Below are positions 16,508 through 22,567 of a DNA stretch of 26,852 nt, piece by piece. This stretch comes from an uncultured Clostridium sp. (GTDB lineage Bacteria; Bacillota; Clostridia; TANB77; CAG-508): the NCBI GenBank assembly GCA_900554175.1, contig USGK01000019.1, positions 1-26,852 on the forward strand, in the 5' to 3' direction. Numbering within the stretch: the first letter of the stretch is position 1; each line of letters opens with the position of its first letter. The position numbers were made by a program, and so were the translations under genes. The notes under the pieces are model-generated. The model ran no database searches and had not been told where the DNA came from. It saw only the letters and a list, made by a program, of their open reading frames with translations.

Positions 16508-18142
16508 ATGTGGAAAATAAATCAATTAAAAAATAAGGGACGAAAGACTTTAAAGAAAAACATATGGACACTTCTTGCAATAGGAATTTTAATGACAACG
16601 GCTTTTGGAAAAAATATAATAAATATAGATGGATTTACAAATTTGCAGATAATTTATGATTATGTTTCTAACAAAAATTCAGAAAAAGATAATTCGAATC
16701 AATTTATAGAGAAATCCAATAAAGATATAATAATAAATGAATATTTAGAAAAAATTCTATCTCAAGTATTTACAGGAAACAAAAATTATTTAACTGTTTT
16801 AATTAAAGAATATAATGAAAAGCATAATGTAACAAAAGGTGTCATATTTACTATATTTGATACATTAACAAAAGGAAACCTACAAATACAAAATGTATTT
16901 AATTCAATTGCAACATATAGTAATAGAGAAATATCTGCAAGTATAATGTTAATAGCTGCTGCGATTTGTGGATTATTAATAGAAATATTTATATCATATC
17001 CGATACAAGTTGGAGAAGCTAGAATATATCTTGAAAGTTTGAATTATCCTAAAACTAAATTTAGAAGAATAATATATGCGTTTAAAAATGGAAGATTTTT
17101 AAAAAGTACGAAGACGATTTTTTTAATGGAATTATACAAATTTTTGTGGAATCTTACAATAATTGGTGGCTTTATAAAAAATTATTCATATAGAATGGTA
17201 AAATTTATAGTTGCAGAAAATCCAAAAATAAATTCTAAAGATGCAATAGATATTTCAAGAAAAATGATGGATGGAAATAAATGGCAAGCATTTAAATTAG
17301 ATTTATCATATGTAGGATGGATAATTTTACAGTATGTAACATTTGGAATAGCAGGTCTTTATGTTACTCCTTACTATTATGCAACATATGCAGAATTATA
17401 TAATTCGCTTAGAAAAGAATATATTGAAAATAAAAAATATAAATTTGAATTATTGAATGATGAAAAATTATTCGAAGAAAATAAATTAGATACATATCCA
17501 GATTTATACGAAAAAGAAAGGAAAAAAATTAAAATTGATTATGATAAAAAATATGAAGTAACTTCAATTATATTATTTTTCTTTATATTTTCATTTGTAG
17601 GTTGGATTTGGGAGGTAGGACTATTCTTATTTACTAAAGGAAGTTTAATAAATAGAGGAGCTCTTTATGGACCATGGTTACCTATATATGGAACAGGTTG
17701 CACTTTAATTGTTCTTTTGACAAAATTTAAAAGTTTTAGGAAAGCATTAAAAAATCCTATTTTAACTTTTTTTATTGTCATGATATTATGTACAATAATA
17801 GAATATTTTACTTCTTGGTACATAGAAATGAAAACAGGAGTTCGATACTGGGAATATGAAGGTATATTTTTAAATATTAAAGGAAGAGTTTGCTTTGAAA
17901 ATAGTGTATTTTTTGGATTAGGTGGTTGCGTATGTGTATATATTGTTGCCCCATTTTTGGAAGAAAAATTACAGAAAATTAATTTTTTAGTAAAAGCTAT
18001 CTTGTGTGTAATTTTGGTAACTTTAATTGGCATAGATACTATTTATTCACAAATATATCCTCATACGGGAGAAGGGATAACTTCTGAAATTTCAAATAAC
18101 TATTTTTTTGATGTAACTAGAAAAACCGCTTCTACAAAATAG
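16508..18142 (+). CDS. DUF975 - CmpB-type (putative ABC-transporter type IV) fusion membrane protein
   Basis: A 544-residue integral membrane protein that reads as two families joined. Residues 1-300 fit DUF975: an N-terminal amphipathic stretch, membrane helices at about 20-35 and 145-165, and the block SRKMMDGNKWQAFKLDLSYVGW (250-271) followed by YVTPYYYATYAELYNSL (285-301). A charged linker (about 302-350) leads to a C-terminal half (351-544) like the CmpB family, with FVGWIWEVGLFLFTKGSLINRG (363-384) and GALYGPWLPIYGTG (384-397), then several helices. Neither family has a well-defined function; both are membrane proteins common in Firmicutes. It lies 74 bases after dnaE without a terminator between. 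Its stop codon sits in the loop of the following terminator. Confidence 0.8.
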   Translation: MWKINQLKNKGRKTLKKNIWTLLAIGILMTTAFGKNIINIDGFTNLQIIYDYVSNKNSEKDNSNQFIEKSNKDIIINEYLEKILSQVFTGNKNYLTVLIKEYNEKHNVTKGVIFTIFDTLTKGNLQIQNVFNSIATYSNREISASIMLIAAAICGLLIEIFISYPIQVGEARIYLESLNYPKTKFRRIIYAFKNGRFLKSTKTIFLMELYKFLWNLTIIGGFIKNYSYRMVKFIVAENPKINSKDAIDISRKMMDGNKWQAFKLDLSYVGWIILQYVTFGIAGLYVTPYYYATYAELYNSLRKEYIENKKYKFELLNDEKLFEENKLDTYPDLYEKERKKIKIDYDKKYEVTSIILFFFIFSFVGWIWEVGLFLFTKGSLINRGALYGPWLPIYGTGCTLIVLLTKFKSFRKALKNPILTFFIVMILCTIIEYFTSWYIEMKTGVRYWEYEGIFLNIKGRVCFENSVFFGLGGCVCVYIVAPFLEEKLQKINFLVKAILCVILVTLIGIDTIYSQIYPHTGEGITSEISNNYFFDVTRKTASTK

Positions 18143-18153
18143 TAGAAGCGGTT
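18124..18153. terminator. Bidirectional terminator
   Basis: AACCGCTTCTAC (18124-18135) pairs perfectly with GTAGAAGCGGTT (18142-18153), loop AAAATA: a GC-rich 12-bp stem. On the minus strand it is followed by TTT; on the plus strand by AATTAATTTT. It lies between convergent genes and serves both; the plus-strand gene's last codons and its TAG (18140-18142) lie inside it. Confidence 0.88.
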
Positions 18154-18178
18154 AATTAATTTTGCAAAGTAAATAAAT

Positions 18179-20101
18179 TTATACTTCGCAAGGTTTAGTT
18201 AACTTTTTCGATTTTTTTTCAAAAAGCTTATTTATTTCCTTTTCTGTCAAAATTCCTTTTTTACAAAGTTCATTGGCAAGAATATCAAGATAAATATGAT
18301 TGTCGTTAAGAATTGTTTGGGCTCGAATTTCAGCTTTATGCAAAAGATCATTAATATTTTGCTGAACTTTAGTAGCTATTTCAGGAGTTAAATCATCCTT
18401 TTCAATTGTTCGTTTAAAGTCTGGAACAAGGCCGAATTTCCTTACTACATTTTTGGCTAAAGATGTGGCACTTTCTAGGTCTTTTGATGCTCCTGATGTA
18501 ATCTCAGAGGAATACATTTTTTCTGCAATTCTTCCTGCAAGTCTCCAAGAAATATTAGCAATGAAATAATCCAAATTATCATTAGGTATTACATTTGAAT
18601 CAAAGTCAAATACATGAATACCGAGATAATCTTCAGCTGGCATTATTGAAATTGCTAAGCTTTTTATATCAGTAAGTTCTTTAGCAAATTTACTAACAAG
18701 ATAGTGTCCCGCTTCATGATAAGCTATTTGCATTTTTTGTTTTTCAGTCATATTCTTAAATTTCTCTGTATAAACATCAAAAACATCAAGTATATCAGCT
18801 TTGGTTATATTTTTAGTTGGATTATTACCAAAAAGTTGTACTTTGGCCATTGCTTGATCAATTACATCCAAAACCTTATCTGGGTTTTTAGCAGAGTTTT
18901 TGAAACAACTTGAAAGAAGTATAGCATTATCAACAACTTCTGGTGTAATCGTAGTACCATGGATTTCTTCAAGAAGTTTAATCTTATTTTTAATCATTGG
19001 ATAAACTTCGTCATGTTTGGGTTCTTTAACCTTGATTTCTTCAAATCTTCTTTTAAGAGCAGAATCTTTGCAAATGTATTTTTGATATTCTTCGTCTGTT
19101 GTTGCACCAATAACTTTAGTTACTCCTCTAGCTAAAAGTGGTTTTAATGCATTGGCAAGATCAAGATCGTTATCTTTACATGAACCAGCACCAAGAATCA
19201 AGTGCATTTCATCAATAAACAGAATGCAATTTGTGTTTTGCTCCAAGAAAGCTATTAATGATTGAAAACGTTTTTCTGCACTTCCGCGGTAAGTTGTACC
19301 AGAGATTATAGAGTTTACATCAAGTGATAAAACAATACAATCTTTAAAAATCTCAGGACAATTACCTGTTGCAATATTCCAAGTTAACTTTTCAACAATT
19401 GCAGTTTTTCCAACGCCTGCAGGACCAGTCAAAACACAATTACGTTTTGTCTTTTTGGCTAGAGTAATCCAAATTTTGGTTAGCTCTTTTTCTCGCCCAC
19501 AAATTGGGCAGAATGTTGGATTAGAAGAGTAGATGTCATTAATAACTGTTAAAAAACTGGAAAGTTCCTCAGGAATAACAAAAGATTGCTTTTCTGTAAC
19601 ATTAGTTTCATTTCGTTGTTCAACAGATTTTCTTTTTTTAGTTAATTTGTTGCTAAATATTAGTTCTGTCATTATTATTGAATAAGCTTTAGGATTAGTA
19701 TAACTGAAAGCAACTAATGCGTCGTCAACGGTTAATGTAACCACTTCATCAGAGTCTGTTTTGTTTACTTTCTGAAAAATAAAGTAAGCTGTATCTATTA
19801 AAGTCAATACATTTTCACTAATGTTAAATTTTTCTTGATTTAAATCAATTGTATAAAAACACTGATTAAAATCAAAGAGATAAGTAAGTGAATCCAAACA
19901 TGTTGCTATTATAGTAACAATATCGTCATAAGTAAGTCCTTGTGAGCTTAACATCTTGTATACTGAAGATTCCGACTCTGAATAAAGTGCTAACAATAAA
20001 CAAGCAGTGTTTATGCAAGGAAGCTCAGCGTTTTCAGAGTATTTTTTTGCATCAATTAATGCATTTGCAAGCGTATGGTCAAACAAGTAATTTTGGTTCA
20101 T
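18179..20101 (-). CDS. Clp-N/ClpA-B D1 AAA+ ATPase fused to an FtsH-type M41 zinc protease
   Basis: A 640-residue chimera. Residues 1-150 resemble a Clp N-domain (LANALIDAKKYSE, INTACLLLALYSE). Residues 196-445 are a ClpA/B D1-type AAA+ module: GREKEL, Walker A GPAGVGKTA (226-234), pore loop TYRGSAEKRF (Tyr271), Walker B ILFIDEMH (293-300), sensor 1 GATT (332-335), arginine fingers at 351-352 and the lid motif NPDKVLDVIDQA (406-417). Just where ClpB would enter its D1-D2 linker, the chain becomes a peptidase M41 domain: AYHEAGHYLV with His462, Glu463 and His466, and SGASKDLESATSLAK with the third zinc ligand Asp541. No membrane helix is present, unlike FtsH, and there is no ClpP-docking D2 ring. 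It should be a soluble, self-contained ATP-dependent protease. Start: GGAGGT 7 bases before ATG. Confidence 0.88.
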   Translation of the reverse strand: MNQNYLFDHTLANALIDAKKYSENAELPCINTACLLLALYSESESSVYKMLSSQGLTYDDIVTIIATCLDSLTYLFDFNQCFYTIDLNQEKFNISENVLTLIDTAYFIFQKVNKTDSDEVVTLTVDDALVAFSYTNPKAYSIIMTELIFSNKLTKKRKSVEQRNETNVTEKQSFVIPEELSSFLTVINDIYSSNPTFCPICGREKELTKIWITLAKKTKRNCVLTGPAGVGKTAIVEKLTWNIATGNCPEIFKDCIVLSLDVNSIISGTTYRGSAEKRFQSLIAFLEQNTNCILFIDEMHLILGAGSCKDNDLDLANALKPLLARGVTKVIGATTDEEYQKYICKDSALKRRFEEIKVKEPKHDEVYPMIKNKIKLLEEIHGTTITPEVVDNAILLSSCFKNSAKNPDKVLDVIDQAMAKVQLFGNNPTKNITKADILDVFDVYTEKFKNMTEKQKMQIAYHEAGHYLVSKFAKELTDIKSLAISIMPAEDYLGIHVFDFDSNVIPNDNLDYFIANISWRLAGRIAEKMYSSEITSGASKDLESATSLAKNVVRKFGLVPDFKRTIEKDDLTPEIATKVQQNINDLLHKAEIRAQTILNDNHIYLDILANELCKKGILTEKEINKLFEKKSKKLTKPCEV

Positions 20102-20144
20102 AAAGATACCTCCAATGATGTCATAAATATTCTATTTCGAAAAA

Positions 20145-20191
20145 GTTATCTAGTAATTAAACCTCCTTTTTAATTAACAGATTTAGATAAC
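20145..20191 (-). promoter_or_regulatory. Structured 5' leader of the protease mRNA, SD-like loop
   Basis: Nested perfect inverted repeats: outer GTTATCTA (20145-20152) with TAGATAAC (20184-20191), inner TAATTAA (20154-20160) with TTAATTA (20170-20176). On the minus-strand transcript the inner loop reads AAAGGAGGT, a near-perfect SD with no start codon after it; the genuine SD is about 50 bases further on. The predicted transcription start is next to the outer stem, so this would be the very 5' end of the mRNA. Confidence 0.5.
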
Positions 20192-20197
20192 ATAATA

Positions 20198-20226
20198 ATT
20201 TTACATTGAATAAGAGATTTTGTCAA
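20198..20226 (-). promoter_or_regulatory. Sigma-A type promoter of the protease gene
   Basis: On the minus strand TTGACA (20226-20221), 17-base spacer, TAAAAT (20203-20198). It would start transcription near 20191, about 90 bases before the ATG. Confidence 0.65.
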
Positions 20227-20242
20227 TTAAATTTGACAAAAT
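20217..20242. repeat. Inverted repeat between divergent promoters
   Basis: ATTTTGTCAA (20217-20226) and TTGACAAAAT (20233-20242) form a perfect 10-bp inverted repeat with a 6-base centre. It contains the minus-strand -35 and a mirror-image TTGACA. It could be an operator shared by the protease and tcdA genes, or simply back-to-back -35 elements. Confidence 0.55.
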
Positions 20243-20244
20243 AA

Positions 20245-20273
20245 TTGATATTTTAACAAAATTATTATAAAAT
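20245..20273 (+). promoter_or_regulatory. Sigma-A type promoter of tcdA
   Basis: TTGATA (20245-20250), 17-base spacer, TAAAAT (20268-20273). The predicted start near 20280 precedes the SD at 20295. TTGACA at 20233 is an alternative -35 but is badly spaced. Confidence 0.5.
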
Positions 20274-20294
20274 ATTGATGTTAAATAAATGAAG

Positions 20295-20342
20295 AAAGGA
20301 GTTTATGGTTATTTAAAAATTAAATATACCATAACAAGAAAA
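20295..20342 (+). promoter_or_regulatory. tcdA leader with hairpin bridging SD and start codon
   Basis: AAAGGAG (20295-20301) is 41 bases from ATG 20343. Bases 20303-20316 (TTATGGT then TATTTAA) pair with 20320-20334 (TTAAATA, bulged T, ACCATAA): 14 pairs around loop AAA. The fold leaves one base after the SD plus CAAGAAAA, an effective spacing of 9, close to ideal. The alternative is translation from ATG 20289, which has no SD and would be nearly leaderless. Confidence 0.55.
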
Positions 20343-21107
20343 ATGCTTAATCAATTTTCAAGAACAGAATTAGTAATAGGAAAAGAAAATGTAAAAAAAT
20401 TAAATAATTCAAAAGTTGCTATATTTGGAATTGGAGGAGTAGGTTCTTTCGTGTTGGAAGGTCTTGTAAGAGCTGGCGTAGCCAATTTTGTTTTAGTAGA
20501 TGATGATAAAGTGTGTTTGACAAATTTAAATAGACAAATAATTGCAACAAGGCAAACAGTTGGAAAATTAAAGGTAGAAGTTGCTAAAGAACGAATTTTA
20601 TCAATTAATCCAGAAGCAAATGTTGAAATTTATCAAGAGTTTTTTATGCCTGAAAGTCGTAATGAAATTTTAAATAGTAGCATTGATTATATAGTAGATA
20701 GTGTGGATACTGTTACGGCTAAAATTGAACTTGTTGTAAGAGCTACAGAATTAAACATACCTATTATTTCGTGTATGGGAACAGGTAATAAATTAGATCC
20801 AACAAAATTTGAAGTAACAGATATATATAAAACAAGTGTATGTCCTCTTGCAAAAGTAATGAGAAAAGAATTAAGAGCAAGAAATATAAAAAAGTTAAAG
20901 GTTGTTTATTCAAAAGAAGAACCAGTAAAAATAAATGAAAATGCCGAAAGCAGTTGCAAAACAAATTGTATATGTCCTCTAGGCACAAAAAGGAAGTGTT
21001 CTATTAGAAATCAAGTACCAGGAAGTATTTCATTTGTACCTTCTGTTGCCGGGTTAATTATAGCTGGGGAAGTTGTTAAAGATTTAATAAGTGGTAATAA
21101 AATATAA
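20343..21107 (+). CDS. tcdA: tRNA threonylcarbamoyladenosine dehydratase (TcdA/CsdL)
   Basis: A 254-residue ThiF/E1-like enzyme that uses ATP to cyclise the t6A modification at position 37 of ANN-decoding tRNAs. MLNQFSRTELVIG is the typical TcdA N-terminus and decides the start; an upstream in-frame ATG at 20289 would add 18 unconserved residues. The nucleotide loop FGIGGVGS is at 28-35, followed by VDDDKVCLTNLNRQ (52-65) for adenylate binding. SVDTVTAKIEL (120-130) and CMGTGNKLDP (144-153) are TcdA signatures. Conserved Cys167 lies in SVCPLAKVMRKELR; additional cysteines (205, 209, 211, 219) may be structural. Divergently transcribed from the Clp/M41 protease gene, probably monocistronic. 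Confidence 0.93.
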   Translation: MLNQFSRTELVIGKENVKKLNNSKVAIFGIGGVGSFVLEGLVRAGVANFVLVDDDKVCLTNLNRQIIATRQTVGKLKVEVAKERILSINPEANVEIYQEFFMPESRNEILNSSIDYIVDSVDTVTAKIELVVRATELNIPIISCMGTGNKLDPTKFEVTDIYKTSVCPLAKVMRKELRARNIKKLKVVYSKEEPVKINENAESSCKTNCICPLGTKRKCSIRNQVPGSISFVPSVAGLIIAGEVVKDLISGNKI

Positions 21108-21232
21108 GTTTTATTAATATATTTGTAATATTTATTAAATACATATTTGATTAAAATATACAATTTGTTAAAAAGATGTTATTGCAGAAAAAATATTTGG
21201 TATTATTTTCAGCAAAAAAATGTCGAAAAATG

Positions 21233-21287
21233 TTGTACTGAAAATTTTTATATGATATACTTTAAAGTGTATAGAAAATTTTTTCTA
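21233..21287 (+). promoter_or_regulatory. Promoter with palindromes, SPFH operon
   Basis: TTGTAC (21233-21238), 17-base spacer, TATACT (21256-21261). The -10 runs into the perfect palindrome ACTTTAAAGT (21259-21268), and TAGAAAA (21272-21278) pairs with TTTTCTA (21281-21287) over the start region. Both could be operators. The rest of the gap from 21108 is AT-rich with nothing else recognised. Confidence 0.6.
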
Positions 21288-21314
21288 AAAATATAATAAA
21301 AGGAGAAATGAATT

Positions 21315-22499
21315 ATGGGATTTATTAAAGCATTTGCAGGAGCCATAGGAGGAACATTTGCAGATCAATGGAAAGATTTTTTTAAACCAAGTGATGAAAT
21401 GACGCCAACAACTGCAGTTTGCCCAGCAGTTTCAAGTGGAGTAAACAATGGAAGAGGATCAAATACTAAAGGATCTTCAAATATAATTACAAATGGAAGT
21501 AAAATTTTAGTACCTAATAATATGGCATTAATTACAATGCAAGATGGAGCTATTACTGGGGTAATTACAGAGCCAGGAGGATTTATATATTCGACAGATG
21601 ATCAAAATTCAAAATCAATTTTTTCTGGAGATGGAATTATAAATTCAATTGTAAAAACATCATGGGAAAGATTTAAATATGGAGGAATACCAGGTTCAGA
21701 ACAACAAGCTTACTATGTAAATTTAGCACCAATACCAAACAATAGATTTGGAACACAATCTGAGATTTATTGGGATGATGCGTATATTGGAGCTCAAGTT
21801 GGGGCGATGACAAGAGGATCTTATGTTTTAAGAATTGAAGACCCTATGTTATTTTTGAAACAATTTGTACCAGTTACATATGTAAGACCTGATGCACCTT
21901 TATTTGATTTTCAAGATATGGATAATGATGCTTGTAATCAATTATTTAATGAAGTAGTAAGTAGTTTGTCAGCAGCATTCTCAAATTACACAAATGATCC
22001 ATCAAGAGGTAATCGTATTACAAAAATACAGGCTGATCAAATAGGATTTGCTAAATCTTTATCTCAGGCTGTTGAAGAAAATTATGGATGGAAATCAGGT
22101 CGTGGTTTAGTAATAGAAAGTGTTACACTTGCTGCTATTGAGTATGATGAGGATACAAAGAAATTATTAAGTGATGTAAAAGCAGCTGATGCACTATCAG
22201 GTGCTCGTGGAAATTCATTTATGCAACAACAAGTTGCTCGCGGAATGAGAGCTGCTGGTGAAAATGGAGGAGCTGGAAATATGGCTTTCATGGGAATGGG
22301 AATGAATATGGCAGGAAATATGATGGGAGCAATGCAACAACCTACATATGGTCAACCAATGAATCAACAACCAACACAGGTAGAAGAAAAGAAAGAAGAT
22401 CCATATGAAAAATTAGCTTCACTAAAAAAACTATTAGACCAAGGAATAATTTCTCAAGAAGAATTTGATAAAGCAAAAGCCAAATTACTGGATTTATAA
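21315..22499 (+). CDS. SPFH/Band-7 protein with C-terminal SHOCT domain, YdjI-like
   Basis: A 394-residue protein with no classical membrane helix. The first 25 residues (GFIKAFAGAIGGTFADQWKDFF) look like an amphipathic membrane-binding helix. The SPFH core spans about 60-300 (ILVPNNMALITMQDG, GGFIYSTDDQ, YYVNLAPIPNNRFGTQSEIYW, GSYVLRIEDP). A Met/Gly/Gln-rich linker (about 308-355) precedes a SHOCT-like helix pair, YEKLASLKKLLDQGIISQEE (363-382). The arrangement matches the YdjI group ('virion core protein-like'). In B. subtilis YdjI works with YdjG/YdjH and the PspA homologue YdjF in envelope stress; here a YdjG-like protein follows but no pspA is in the window. AAAAGGAG lies before the ATG. 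Confidence 0.87.
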   Translation: MGFIKAFAGAIGGTFADQWKDFFKPSDEMTPTTAVCPAVSSGVNNGRGSNTKGSSNIITNGSKILVPNNMALITMQDGAITGVITEPGGFIYSTDDQNSKSIFSGDGIINSIVKTSWERFKYGGIPGSEQQAYYVNLAPIPNNRFGTQSEIYWDDAYIGAQVGAMTRGSYVLRIEDPMLFLKQFVPVTYVRPDAPLFDFQDMDNDACNQLFNEVVSSLSAAFSNYTNDPSRGNRITKIQADQIGFAKSLSQAVEENYGWKSGRGLVIESVTLAAIEYDEDTKKLLSDVKAADALSGARGNSFMQQQVARGMRAAGENGGAGNMAFMGMGMNMAGNMMGAMQQPTYGQPMNQQPTQVEEKKEDPYEKLASLKKLLDQGIISQEEFDKAKAKLLDL

Positions 22500-22529
22500 T
22501 GTATTTATTTAAAGTATATTAAAAGAAAG

Positions 22530-22550
22530 CCCTCGCATTTTATGCGAGGG
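22530..22550 (+). promoter_or_regulatory. Intercistronic GC-rich hairpin
   Basis: CCCTCGCAT (22530-22538) pairs perfectly with ATGCGAGGG (22542-22550) around TTT. It has a terminator-like A-rich left flank (GAAAG) but no T tract after it; the next gene's SD begins five bases later. It may be a leaky terminator or a stability element that sets different levels for the two genes. Confidence 0.6.
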
Positions 22551-22567
22551 TATAGAAAGGATAAAGA

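Noticed and set aside
17665..18033. 122-codon minus-strand frame within the DUF975-CmpB gene.
   Set aside because: Antisense shadow with no SD or promoter; the plus frame has clear family motifs.
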